64,000 nucleotides of DNA from a virus. The first letter of the stretch is position 1, and every line of letters begins with the position of its first letter. Of the stretch, positions 40,746 through 49,588 are shown piece after piece. Below the pieces are notes generated by a model. The model saw only the letters and a program-made list of their open reading frames with translations, was not told the origin of the DNA and ran no database searches. The stretch is from positions 22,437 through 86,436 of IMG/VR virus record IMGVR_UViG_3300030451_003374. The stretch is one strand, 5' to 3'. The position numbers and the translations under genes are program-made.

Positions 40746-40774
40746 ATTATAACAGCTTCTTCACTACGTGTCAA
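40746..40774 (-). promoter_or_regulatory. Consensus sigma70 promoter for the candidate RNA
   Basis: Minus-strand -35 TTGACA (40769-40774) and -10 TATAAT (40746-40751), 17 bases apart, both exact. The -10 runs into TATAATAAATA, which also contains a late-like AATAAATA. It reads away from psbA into the non-coding interval. Confidence 0.8.
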
Positions 40775-40878
40775 CTCTTTTTGGTGATATCTTATATGCA
40801 TTAGTTCTATGAAGGCGAAAGACCCTACTATGATTAGGTTGCAGACGGTCAGAGGATGAGTAAGATATTTCAAGGCAT

Positions 40879-40907
40879 AAAAAAAGACCCCTACTATGTA
40901 GAGGTCT
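40879..40907 (-). terminator. psbA terminator
   Basis: Minus-strand AGACCTCTAC-ATA-GTAGGGGTCT (ten pairs, one G-U) followed by seven T residues, shortly after the psbA stop. Confidence 0.85.
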
Positions 40908-40918
40908 CTGTGATCGGA

Positions 40919-42001
40919 CTAACCGACTGAAGGTGCAACAAGTGCAACAGTTGAAGACTCAGCAGAAGCAAGGTCTAGTGGGAAGTTGTGTGCATTTCTT
41001 TCATGCATTACTTCCATACCTAGGTTTGCTCTGTTTAGAACATCTCCCCATGTAGGAACGATCTTTCCGTTAGCATCAACTACAGACTGGTTAAAGTTGA
41101 AACCGTTGAGGTTGAATGCCATTGTACAGATTCCCATAGAGGTCAACCATACACATACAACTGGGAATGTTGCTAGGAAGAAGTGTAAACTTCTTGAGTT
41201 ATTGAAAGAAGCATATTGGAATATGAGTCTTCCGAAGTAACCGTGTGCAGCAACGATGTTATATGTTTCCTCTTCTTGTCCAAACTTATAACCATAGTTC
41301 TGTGACTCAGTTTCTGTAGTCTCTCTGATAAGAGAAGAAGTAACGAGTGAACCATGCATAGCAGAGAAGAGTGACCCTCCAAACATACCTGCTACTCCTG
41401 CCATATGGAAAGGATGCATCAAGATGTTATGTTCTGCTTGGAATACGAACATGAAGTTGAATGTACCACTGATACCTAAAGGCATACCGTCTGAGAATGA
41501 ACCCTGACCGAATGGGTATACAAGGAACACAGCGAAAGCAGCAGATACAGGAGCTGAGTATGCTACGCAGATCCATGGTCTCATACCTAAACGATATGAT
41601 AGTTCCCACTGTCTTCCCATGTATGCAGAGATACCAATTAGGAAGTGGAAGATTACCAACTGATAAGGACCACCGTTATACAACCACTCATCTAGAGTAG
41701 CAGCTTCCCATATAGGGTAGAAGTGTAATCCAATAGCGTTGGATGATGGAACGACAGCACCAGAGATGATGTTGTTACCAAAGAGTAGAGATCCAGCAAC
41801 TGGTTCTCTGATTCCGTCGATGTCGACAGGAGGTGCAGCGATGAATGCTACGATGAAACAAGCAGCAGCAGTTAGTAAGCATGGGATCATTAGAACACCA
41901 AACCAACCAACGTACAAGCGATTGTCAGTGGAGGTTACCCACTCACAAAACTCGTCCCATCCAGATAGCAAACCACCACGCTTACGTGAAATAGTTGTCA
42001 T
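40919..42001 (-). CDS. psbA: Photosystem II D1 protein
   Basis: A 360-residue D1 protein, full length. Landmarks are [50 protein letters not shown] (contains the redox Tyr), [37 protein letters not shown] and [12 protein letters not shown]. The C-terminus ([14 protein letters not shown]...) has the normal cleavage site after Ala and a 16-residue tail. Phage D1 replaces the quickly damaged host protein to keep electron flow during infection. It has its own consensus promoter, a 5' hairpin and a terminator, so it is a stand-alone unit. No intron or break is present. Confidence 0.98.
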   Translation of the reverse strand: MTTISRKRGGLLSGWDEFCEWVTSTDNRLYVGWFGVLMIPCLLTAAACFIVAFIAAPPVDIDGIREPVAGSLLFGNNIISGAVVPSSNAIGLHFYPIWEAATLDEWLYNGGPYQLVIFHFLIGISAYMGRQWELSYRLGMRPWICVAYSAPVSAAFAVFLVYPFGQGSFSDGMPLGISGTFNFMFVFQAEHNILMHPFHMAGVAGMFGGSLFSAMHGSLVTSSLIRETTETESQNYGYKFGQEEETYNIVAAHGYFGRLIFQYASFNNSRSLHFFLATFPVVCVWLTSMGICTMAFNLNGFNFNQSVVDANGKIVPTWGDVLNRANLGMEVMHERNAHNFPLDLASAESSTVALVAPSVG

Positions 42002-42085
42002 TTGAAAATGAGTGCGGGTATATGAAGGGTATAAAAAGACTTAATTTATTCTCCCTATAGGTCTTGGTTTGAGGGGAGCATGATA

Positions 42086-42103
42086 AGTGAGGAAATCCTC
42101 ACT
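42086..42103 (-). other. 5' leader hairpin of psbA mRNA
   Basis: AGTGAGG-ATTT-CCTCACT on the minus strand is a perfect seven-pair stem starting about three bases from the expected transcript start. Such 5' hairpins can stabilise mRNA. Confidence 0.6.
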
Positions 42104-42112
42104 GGTTTATTT

Positions 42113-42141
42113 ATTATAACAAAATGTTACGAGGATGTCAA
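42113..42141 (-). promoter_or_regulatory. Consensus sigma70 promoter of psbA
   Basis: Minus-strand TTGACA (42136-42141), 17 bases, TATAAT (42113-42118), all exact. The TGA stop of the upstream DUF616 gene (42138-42140) lies inside the -35 box. The -10 again runs into TATAATAAATA, with a late-like AATAAATA. Confidence 0.85.
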
Positions 42142-43019
42142 CTCTGAATAGGTAGTTGAGGACAAAGAACATTCCTATCTACAAACTCATCAAAGTTGAA
42201 GCGAGCAATGATTGGATGCAGTCCAGTGATAGGACGGAGTGCGTTCAATAACTCTCTCTTCTGTCTCCATTGTTGCTTGTGTCCATTCTGTGGATGAAGT
42301 TTCCTTCTATACTTCTTACCCTGATACCCAAAGACTATACCTACCTCTCCTGCTAGGTGCTTATGTCTTTTAATATTATTCTCATCAATATATGCTTCCT
42401 TTTTTATCCATGCATTCTCTATGATCTGTAGTTCTGTCTTAGTCAACTGCCTTGCTGTGTCAAATGATATCTGATCTCTGTTAGTTCCTATGAGAGAATA
42501 CTTCCACCACAAATCACCGAAGGTATACATGTCTTGATCTAATACTCTCCATATAGATGCTAATACAGGACTACAATACTCCTTGAAGTTATATCCCACG
42601 TCCCTTATAGTTTTTGATATCTCTATCGCCTCATCAAAAGTACACATTGATGGTAAGAAACTTTCAAGTATTTCCTCATAGTAATTGAACTTCTCACAGT
42701 GTCTCATGATAGTAAACCTATGCTCCAGATACTTCTTACAGTTGTCTACAAACTTAGGTGTCATTACATAGCAACCATCTAACCATACAGTCTTAGTACC
42801 ATAAGGAAATACTTTATGAGGATTGATCTTAACATATGCTGACCTTCTCCTATGACATGGGTGATCACATGGTATCTCTCTGAACTCCCAAGGTCCTTTC
42901 TTCTTCACAGTATTGTCAGTGAACATAACATACTTGATATCAGGATCATAGTAATGCTCATCAGGTATCTCATCATACCCATTGGTTATGCAACTGTATA
43001 TTACTATCCTAGAATCCAT
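42138..43019 (-). CDS. DUF616 (TOD1/MUCI70-like) glycosyltransferase 1
   Basis: A 293-residue protein with IYSCITNGYDEIPDEHYYDP at the N-terminus, VMFTDN, RRRSAYVKINPHKVFPYGT, VWLDGCYVM, IMRH and TNRDQISF. This is the DUF616 pattern of putative glycosyltransferases found in bacteria and plants. VWLDGC is the probable metal- or nucleotide-sugar-binding acidic site. It is the last gene of the glycan operon and ends in the psbA promoter. It is a paralogue of the next two genes. Confidence 0.75.
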   Translation of the reverse strand: MDSRIVIYSCITNGYDEIPDEHYYDPDIKYVMFTDNTVKKKGPWEFREIPCDHPCHRRRSAYVKINPHKVFPYGTKTVWLDGCYVMTPKFVDNCKKYLEHRFTIMRHCEKFNYYEEILESFLPSMCTFDEAIEISKTIRDVGYNFKEYCSPVLASIWRVLDQDMYTFGDLWWKYSLIGTNRDQISFDTARQLTKTELQIIENAWIKKEAYIDENNIKRHKHLAGEVGIVFGYQGKKYRRKLHPQNGHKQQWRQKRELLNALRPITGLHPIIARFNFDEFVDRNVLCPQLPIQS

Positions 43020-43860
43020 TCACTATCACTAACTTAGGGTCATTCTTTTCCCAATAACCTGTTCTATCTCCAAACAACCAGTCTCCTGTCTCCTTCATAA
43101 TAGCAGCACGATATCTCATCCTCATGCTGAGTCCTGTAATCTTTGCTAGTTGCTCCACTGTATCAGTAGGATCAATTCTTTTACCACCATATCTACCACC
43201 TTTATTCTTCCACCATTTACCATCAACAGGGTTAGCATCAGACCACCAACCAACACAATGTCTACACTCATCCCAACCATACTCCACTCCTGATGTCTGT
43301 AGTGCGACAGATAAAGATACTTGATCTCTCTTACCACCTCTCATATACCACTTCCACCACACCATGTTAGGCATCCATGCTTCAGAGTTCCTCCACAATA
43401 CTGTACCTAATGGTGAGAAAAATTTAGAGAAGTCGAACTCAGTCTCTTGTTTTACTTCTCTTGTAAAGTTTATAATGTCAAATGGTTCCATGAATCCTCT
43501 ATGAATATACTCAGCACACTCCTCAAGATAGTAATACTTATGTGGATGCTGCATCAAGAAGAAGTTATGGTCATTCAATATATTCTCACTCAACTCAAAG
43601 AAATTTACAGAGGTATGTCTTGCAGATATAACAGTATGAAGTTTAGATGCATCAATATAAACACTTTTACCTTCTATAGGACACAATATTTTTGGATGAC
43701 GTGACACTCTGACAGGATCATCATGAGAGTATTGTATCTCTCTTAGTTCCCAACCTTCTTGCTCCTCTACAGTGCCATCATGGTAACATATAAAATGTTC
43801 ACCTGATTTATTAGGTGGTAGTTCATGGTATGCGTTGGTGATTGCTGTATAATACTTCAT
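43009..43860 (-). CDS. DUF616-like glycosyltransferase 2 (divergent)
   Basis: A 283-residue paralogue: YTAITNAYHELPPNKSGE, FICYHDGTVEEQEGWELREI, VYIDASK, QHPHKYYYLEECAEYI and GKRDQVSLSVA. The start and RDQ motif fit DUF616, but the acidic motif is VYIDAS rather than VW.D, and the C-terminal half is shorter. It may have altered donor or acceptor choice. It overlaps gene 1 by 11 bases and gene 3 by 4. Confidence 0.7.
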   Translation of the reverse strand: MKYYTAITNAYHELPPNKSGEHFICYHDGTVEEQEGWELREIQYSHDDPVRVSRHPKILCPIEGKSVYIDASKLHTVISARHTSVNFFELSENILNDHNFFLMQHPHKYYYLEECAEYIHRGFMEPFDIINFTREVKQETEFDFSKFFSPLGTVLWRNSEAWMPNMVWWKWYMRGGKRDQVSLSVALQTSGVEYGWDECRHCVGWWSDANPVDGKWWKNKGGRYGGKRIDPTDTVEQLAKITGLSMRMRYRAAIMKETGDWLFGDRTGYWEKNDPKLVIVNGF

Positions 43861-45437
43861 ATAATATTGAAATACTTCATGTAAAAATCATGGTGTTTAT
43901 ATCTAGCATGTATTCTATGGTTCAGTCCAGTAATCTTATATAATTTTACCATTAATTCTTGTAGTCTAAGGTATTGTTTCTTGTCACCATGTTGTGGATG
44001 TTTACCTCTCCTTCCTATCTTATTGAAGAATCCTAATTTGATACCAGATTGATTTCTATCACCATAGAAGAGTGGTTCTATTCCAGTGTCCTGTATGGCA
44101 GCATCAAATGGTATGTTGTCACGATTGTATTTTTTATTACCCCACATGTACCACCTCTCATTGAATGTTTTTATTTCTTCTGTCAATTTTCTCCACACTA
44201 TTGTGCATTGTGGACTGGAATAGTTCTTAAAATTATATCCATTATCATTCAATTCATTTATAAAATTCATGAGAGTTTCCTCTGAGAAGAATGCACATGT
44301 ATATCCTTCTATAATCTCATCAAGTAAAGAGAAATTACCTCCATGTTTTAGTGCAGAGAATGGAAATGATTTCATACTTCTCTCTATAAACAACTCAGTC
44401 AATACGAAACAACCATCTATCCATACTGTGTAAGAATTTTCCGGAAAGAACTCATGTGCATTTGCTTTGACATAGAATGCAAAGTCTCTTGGATCTTCTA
44501 TATCTAAATCTAACTCAACATATATCCATGGTTTTACTGTAGTATCAATAGTGCCATCATGGAAACAGACATACTTTACATTAGGATCGTAGTATGATTC
44601 CCTAGGGAATACATCATAGTTATCAGTAATACATGTGAATACTATTAGTTGTGTATCAATATCAGATCCAAATTCAAACGGTAATGAATCTGTTGTAGAT
44701 TTTATCATGATACTTGCTATATCTTTGAAGTTGAAAATCTCATTCAACTCTGTCTGTAAGTCTACAATAGATCTATTAGTTGGTTTGTCTATACAAAATG
44801 AATGATTGTATGGTTTGATTCTATTTGGTTTTGATAGATCCACCATGGGTGTAGGGTTTCTATCTGCCTTGACTACAAGATACTCTGCCATTGAACTAGA
44901 GACTTGATCTCTATTCACTCCACCCATATACCATTCTCTCCATACCTTACCCCATTCAATAACCTCTGGTGTAAGTCTCCTCCATATCACACAGTTTATA
45001 GTTTGATCGTAGTCTTTAGGATCATATCCTCTACTCTGCATGAGACGTGCCATGTCTATGATCTCATCTTTGGTAGAGAATCCATAAGCATGTAGTTTAT
45101 TAAACTCAGCAGTCAATGATCTCTTATCAGGATGTGTTGGTAACATAAAGTCACCTTCATATTCTTTAGAGAACTCTACAAGTTCTTGTGTGATATTATA
45201 TGCAGCGTCAACCCATACAACATACTCACCCTCATCAAAATATAAATGAGGACAATGTTTAGGATGATATGATCTTCTAACTGGACACTCTTCTTCTACA
45301 TCTATCTTGATATATTTCCATAGTGGTTTAGTAGTCTCTATAGTACCATCATGGAAACAAATATACTGACAATCTTTATCATAATATACGTCAGGAACGG
45401 TATCATAACCGTTCGTTATACACGTATAGAATATCAT
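43857..45437 (-). CDS. Two-domain DUF616 glycosyltransferase 3
   Basis: A 526-residue protein holding two complete DUF616 domains. Domain 1, residues 1-215: FYTCITNGYDTVPDVYYD, ICFHDGTIETTK, VVWVDAAYN, HPDK and GVNRDQVSS. Domain 2, residues 265-525: VFTCITDNYDVFPRESYYDP, VCFHDGTIDTT, YTVWIDGCF and KYNRDNIPF. A linker of about 50 residues separates them. The pair could add two sugars in sequence or act as one catalytic and one binding domain. With the two neighbours it makes four DUF616 domains in 3.3 kb. Confidence 0.8.
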   Translation of the reverse strand: MIFYTCITNGYDTVPDVYYDKDCQYICFHDGTIETTKPLWKYIKIDVEEECPVRRSYHPKHCPHLYFDEGEYVVWVDAAYNITQELVEFSKEYEGDFMLPTHPDKRSLTAEFNKLHAYGFSTKDEIIDMARLMQSRGYDPKDYDQTINCVIWRRLTPEVIEWGKVWREWYMGGVNRDQVSSSMAEYLVVKADRNPTPMVDLSKPNRIKPYNHSFCIDKPTNRSIVDLQTELNEIFNFKDIASIMIKSTTDSLPFEFGSDIDTQLIVFTCITDNYDVFPRESYYDPNVKYVCFHDGTIDTTVKPWIYVELDLDIEDPRDFAFYVKANAHEFFPENSYTVWIDGCFVLTELFIERSMKSFPFSALKHGGNFSLLDEIIEGYTCAFFSEETLMNFINELNDNGYNFKNYSSPQCTIVWRKLTEEIKTFNERWYMWGNKKYNRDNIPFDAAIQDTGIEPLFYGDRNQSGIKLGFFNKIGRRGKHPQHGDKKQYLRLQELMVKLYKITGLNHRIHARYKHHDFYMKYFNII

Positions 45438-46195
45438 TTTCGTGCTGCTTCACTCAGTGTCTTCTCTGTTACGTTACCAGGTTCTCTTATGAACCAACCT
45501 GTTGCAATATACTTTGACTTTTCACCTGTTAGAAATGCACCACGATGCATGTGAGTATATGCTGCTGGCCACAGTACTACTGTACCTTTCTTTGGTTGGA
45601 AGGATATCTCTTGATGATAGAAGTCTGTTGCTCCACCATTCTCATATGGAATATCATTTAGATATATCATCCATGTTAGAACTCTATCTCTATACAAGAA
45701 GTTACCATTCTCACAATGCCATACATGATAACCACCACCAGGATCAGTACGTTGTAACTTACATGTCCATGATGATACAGGGTCACTTGCATCTACAAGA
45801 CCTGAGTACTTCTTGACATACATTTCAAATGCCATACCTACAGACTGGTTGACTTGCATAGTCATAGTCTGATCACATATCTCTAGGTATAGTTGATGAT
45901 CCTTTCTACCCATTCCACCCTGTGGAAACTGAGTCTTACCATCATTGAAATGATCCAATGTAAATGTATCGTCACCCATCTTAGTCACATCATGTGTTGA
46001 TGGTATGTTCTTGAAATATTTTTTTGTGTACCAGAACTCAAAAAGATCTACGAGTGAGTCACAAAATTCTGGTTTGACAAAGTTCTCAAAGACACCTATG
46101 GCACCATAGTCTTTCATCTCTGTGAATACTGGTTGTGGTACCTTGATAATAGGATCGTACTCGTCACTCTCAAGTGGTGTAATAGATGTGTTCAT
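45434..46195 (-). CDS. 2OG-Fe(II) oxygenase, prolyl-hydroxylase type
   Basis: A 253-residue protein. The core GGYHVWHCENG, RVLTWMIYLNDI, GGATDFYHQE, KGTVVLWPAAYTHMHRG and KYIATGWF is that of phage P4H-like oxygenases. Ligands would be His160, Glu162 (Glu in place of Asp) and His217, with Lys228 binding 2-oxoglutarate. The substrate might be a sugar or a protein side chain. It overlaps flanking glycosyltransferase genes by 4 bases each. Confidence 0.8.
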   Translation of the reverse strand: MNTSITPLESDEYDPIIKVPQPVFTEMKDYGAIGVFENFVKPEFCDSLVDLFEFWYTKKYFKNIPSTHDVTKMGDDTFTLDHFNDGKTQFPQGGMGRKDHQLYLEICDQTMTMQVNQSVGMAFEMYVKKYSGLVDASDPVSSWTCKLQRTDPGGGYHVWHCENGNFLYRDRVLTWMIYLNDIPYENGGATDFYHQEISFQPKKGTVVLWPAAYTHMHRGAFLTGEKSKYIATGWFIREPGNVTEKTLSEAARK

Positions 46196-46992
46196 TGTTC
46201 TTTCAATTGATTTAGGTATACTGATGGCGGAACTCTACCAACGTACTCATCAAGTTCCATGATTTGATCAATGGTATGATCCACTGCTTGGTATTCCCAG
46301 AACTCCTTTAATGCATTATTGCTTCCTTTGTGAAAAATGTCAAGGTGTTCTTCATGTATATTAGAACCCAAGTCCATCCTGTAATTGAACAAGGGTGTGG
46401 CATAGGTCTTACCACTATCTAATATTAGGTCTTCGGAGACTGCTCTTGGTCTGATGTTCTGGTCGATCTTCCACTGCGTTCCTCTTTGGTGTAGACGGAT
46501 GCACTTAGTTGCATGATGACGAGTAATAAGGTAGCAAGCAGCAGAAAAGTCATTGATAAATCTGTGGTGAAGTTTCAAGGTTATCCCATTAGGATTTATA
46601 ATAGTAAGTTGCAAACAATCAAAGTTTATTGGCAGTCTCTTACGTACTTCTTTCCATGTGAACGTCCAACTAGATGCAGTAGATAAATCTACATCATCTT
46701 CCATGATGAAAACCTCATCTAAATCTGTCTCTTCTACAAAATATTTGAGGGCACTCAAGTGTGACATGACACAAGCACACTCACCTGTATTCATCTGATC
46801 AGGAACTGTTCCTTTTAGGTGCTCTTCAAACTCCTCACCATCTATACCTGAGATACGATGATGATCTTTTATTCCCCAATAGGATAGATGATCTTCCATA
46901 TACTTCCTTCTCTCTGTGCAGCGATCAAGATTGATCCACAACACATTAGGAAAACCATCTAGTTTTTTTATCGCTTTATTTTTGTCGGGCAT
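46192..46992 (-). CDS. Glycosyltransferase family 25
   Basis: A 266-residue GT25 (LPS galactosyltransferase-like) protein: VLWINLDRCTERRKYMEDHL, HHRISGIDG, GECACVMSHLSAL and FIMEDDVDLS, with the EDD metal motif at residues 98-100. The C-terminal half (AACYLITRHHATKCI) follows the family. It transfers a hexose to a polysaccharide or collagen-like acceptor in known relatives. It overlaps its neighbours by 4 and 17 bases. Confidence 0.8.
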   Translation of the reverse strand: MPDKNKAIKKLDGFPNVLWINLDRCTERRKYMEDHLSYWGIKDHHRISGIDGEEFEEHLKGTVPDQMNTGECACVMSHLSALKYFVEETDLDEVFIMEDDVDLSTASSWTFTWKEVRKRLPINFDCLQLTIINPNGITLKLHHRFINDFSAACYLITRHHATKCIRLHQRGTQWKIDQNIRPRAVSEDLILDSGKTYATPLFNYRMDLGSNIHEEHLDIFHKGSNNALKEFWEYQAVDHTIDQIMELDEYVGRVPPSVYLNQLKEQ

Positions 46993-47884
46993 TTAAGTAC
47001 TCAGGGTTAGCATAATATTCTTCAAGTTGTTTGCGAGTCATCTTGCTCAACTTCTGCCACAGTTCCCTGTTACTTTCTATGTGTGGGTTATTGAACCATG
47101 AATTAGGTGTCCTACCATGCTCCATGTGGAACACGTGATCATTCAATCTCAATACCTTAGAACAAGTATTGAATCTATGATAGCGTTCGTCATCTTCATA
47201 ACCATATGCTACAAACCCTTCGTTCTCTGCACCTAGTCTACGGTATTCTTTTGTGTCAAAGAATTGACAGAAACCAAACTTGGCATCATATAAGTTTGCT
47301 TTTCCTTGGAACGCTCCGAAATTGAAATTAGAATTAATGAAACGAGTAACATCTTCATCCTTGATAAACAACTGGTATTGGAACTCACCTATTCCATAAG
47401 GGTATACACATTTTATATCTTCACCATTGTAACCTTTGAGTATAGTATTCTGTGCGAGTATGTAACTGTTTAGTGGGAGGATTATATCTGCGTCGTAGTT
47501 GCATACAACTGGTGTCTCTACCAACTCCAACATATCATTGAGTAGTTTGGTGCGATGAAATATTACATCATCTGCCTCCTCAAATATGTGATGTATATTA
47601 TGCATCTTGATAGGAGGTACTACCTCATCAAGCATAGGAACAACTTGCTTTAGGAATACAGATTCCTTATCATGTTCTTTTACTATTATTTGAGTGTCAA
47701 AATTCTTTAGAAGATATACCAATGTGGTAGTTATATTTCTAATTCTATCTGCTGTCTCACACCTAAGAGGTATGATAAATGTAGTGCTTGTTAGATCCCA
47801 CGAATTTATAGGTTGAATTTGTAGGTCTTCGTACATACCAAGATCAGGAATCTCTACTCCCTCTTGTACGATTTTATCTGCCAT
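46976..47884 (-). CDS. Glycosyltransferase, GT2-like with GT7C-type end
   Basis: A 302-residue protein: STTFIIPLRCETADRIRNIT, CNYDADIILP (DxD motif), then GFVAYGYEDDERYHRF, the galactosyltransferase C-terminal motif, and FHMEHGR. These give a GT-A fold with the DAD metal site. The donor is probably UDP-hexose or HexNAc. It ends with an overlap into the GT25 gene. Confidence 0.8.
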   Translation of the reverse strand: MADKIVQEGVEIPDLGMYEDLQIQPINSWDLTSTTFIIPLRCETADRIRNITTTLVYLLKNFDTQIIVKEHDKESVFLKQVVPMLDEVVPPIKMHNIHHIFEEADDVIFHRTKLLNDMLELVETPVVCNYDADIILPLNSYILAQNTILKGYNGEDIKCVYPYGIGEFQYQLFIKDEDVTRFINSNFNFGAFQGKANLYDAKFGFCQFFDTKEYRRLGAENEGFVAYGYEDDERYHRFNTCSKVLRLNDHVFHMEHGRTPNSWFNNPHIESNRELWQKLSKMTRKQLEEYYANPEYLNARQK

Positions 47885-48672
47885 TACTTTAATACCTCCC
47901 AGTTGCTACAGTATAGATCAGATGTTATATGATTCTTAGTATACCCTACTCCGAACCATTTGTCAGGTGCTATTATCCTTTTGTTAGGATTCTTACTCAA
48001 CCATGACCCCCACCAACTGAATGATGAGTTAGCGATAATGAAATCAGAACACAGACTCATCATGCACAAGTCTGCAAGATTGTCTCCACCTTCTGAGATA
48101 AGGAACCTATCATCAGGGAACTCAGTGCCACACCATTCAGGATCGTCAGAAAAAATAATAACATTACGTTTAGCATCAAACTTTGATAGGGCAGCGTCAT
48201 AGTATTCCTTTGGACATGGTGGATGATTATCACAGTTCTGTATATAGTCACCTCTACGAACGTGTAATGCAATAGGATCATTCACTGTTGCAATCATATC
48301 TTCACATGGTTCTCTGATCTCATTCTTGAACTCAAAGTCCTCACGTATTTCATCTTCTATATGATCAAAGTATTTTGTACTCTGTAAGTATGCATATACA
48401 TTATGATTGTCAGGCATATTGTTGAACAAGTTTGCATCATAATGGAAGTGTGCTTCTCCTACGTAGGTGCCAGGACACGTTCCTATGTTAGTCAAACCTT
48501 TTAGTTTGAATGCCTCAAAGAGTTGATGGTCTGTCCACTCATCTTTGAAGTCACTATCAGGAATCATAAAATCAAAACCACGATGTGCTGCTATGCCTCG
48601 TAGTCCTGCATACTGGAACATTTGATTACCCAGTCTGCCATGTCTTCCTAAGTGGTTGAATCCTATTGTCAT
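47884..48672 (-). CDS. Fucosyltransferase-like GT11
   Basis: A 262-residue GT11 protein: GRHGRLGNQMFQYAGLRGIA, ALHVRRGDY, VIIFSDDPEW and DLCMMSLCSDFIIANSSFSW. HVRRGDY is the GDP-fucose binding motif of alpha-1,2-fucosyltransferases. All motifs are present, so it is probably active. It starts with ATG overlapping the 78-residue gene by 4 bases. Confidence 0.9.
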   Translation of the reverse strand: MTIGFNHLGRHGRLGNQMFQYAGLRGIAAHRGFDFMIPDSDFKDEWTDHQLFEAFKLKGLTNIGTCPGTYVGEAHFHYDANLFNNMPDNHNVYAYLQSTKYFDHIEDEIREDFEFKNEIREPCEDMIATVNDPIALHVRRGDYIQNCDNHPPCPKEYYDAALSKFDAKRNVIIFSDDPEWCGTEFPDDRFLISEGGDNLADLCMMSLCSDFIIANSSFSWWGSWLSKNPNKRIIAPDKWFGVGYTKNHITSDLYCSNWEVLK

Positions 48673-48905
48673 GATTTAATTTTGTAAGGCATTTCTTCCC
48701 ATATCAACCAATCTTTTGGTTTAGGTGCTAACAAATAACAATCCTTATCACTTGTCACATATGCTTCAATGAGTGCTTGTACCTCTACAGTAAGTCGATC
48801 ATTACTAGCTGATACTCTATGATTACTATGACCAAGATAGACAAGTCCACCTGTCAACATAGCAGTAGCAAAGTAACCTATGGTTACAGCATAATTTAGT
48901 TTCAT
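48669..48905 (-). CDS. Small membrane-anchored protein
   Basis: A 78-residue protein with one N-terminal hydrophobic segment (AVTIGYFATAMLTGGLVYLG) and a soluble C-terminal part with LLAPKPKDWLIWEE. It may anchor to the inner membrane or be exported. Enclosed in the glycosyltransferase operon by ATGA overlaps; no family is recognised. Confidence 0.6.
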   Translation of the reverse strand: MKLNYAVTIGYFATAMLTGGLVYLGHSNHRVSASNDRLTVEVQALIEAYVTSDKDCYLLAPKPKDWLIWEEMPYKIKS

Positions 48906-49588
48906 GATGAATGTTTTTCTTTCAAGTATTCAATCTCCTTTGGTAAGAGATCTTCGTATTGTCTTTGTGTTTGATTGGGGTGTTCTCTATTAGAGATGTG
49001 ATAAGTTTTTATCACTGCTGGTTGTCCATGATCTCTGTACAATCTATAGTACATGTCACAGTCCATCAGCATAACAAGTTCCTCATCAAAATACTCCTCA
49101 ATACCTTTTCTCAGTGCGAGAATAGATGGTGAACTAAGAGTATTTACCCCTTCTAATAAACGGTCATTCCAAACAGGCACCTTTGGATTGTAGTGTGTCT
49201 GTCCATTATCTAGGGTGTGAGCAAACCCCGTAACCGCCCAGTCGACATCCAATTTGAATGCCTTATGTAAATCTTCTGTGAGGGTTCTGGTTAGTATGAA
49301 ATCATCAGAGAAGAGAACCTTTAGTATGTCACCATCTGCGTTGCGAAGAGCATGATTAGTGTTAGCAGAAATGTTCCCATGATTAGTCTTATTTCTAACA
49401 TAGTTTATATGAAATAGATCTGAGTATTCTTTACAAGCATTGAGAACTTTGTCTGTCTTTCCATGATCGGAAATCCACACGTTGAAGTCCTTATCAGTTT
49501 GTTCGGACAGAGCATAGAAAATATCAAACAAGTAGGATTGACATTTTGGATTGCTATCATGGGTCGGTATACAATAACTGACCGTCAT
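48902..49588 (-). CDS. Glycosyltransferase family 2
   Basis: A 228-residue GT2: VSYCIPTHDSNPKCQSYLFD, LSEQTDKDFNVWISDHGKTD, NHALRNADGDILKVLFSDDF (the donor-binding SDD) and LMDCDMYYRLYR. The GT-A fold is complete. Donor and acceptor are unknown. Confidence 0.8.
   Translation of the reverse strand: MTVSYCIPTHDSNPKCQSYLFDIFYALSEQTDKDFNVWISDHGKTDKVLNACKEYSDLFHINYVRNKTNHGNISANTNHALRNADGDILKVLFSDDFILTRTLTEDLHKAFKLDVDWAVTGFAHTLDNGQTHYNPKVPVWNDRLLEGVNTLSSPSILALRKGIEEYFDEELVMLMDCDMYYRLYRDHGQPAVIKTYHISNREHPNQTQRQYEDLLPKEIEYLKEKHSS

Noticed and set aside
40568-40804. 78-codon plus-strand frame near psbA
   Set aside because: It crosses the consensus minus-strand promoter and the candidate RNA, has no ribosome site, and its composition looks random.
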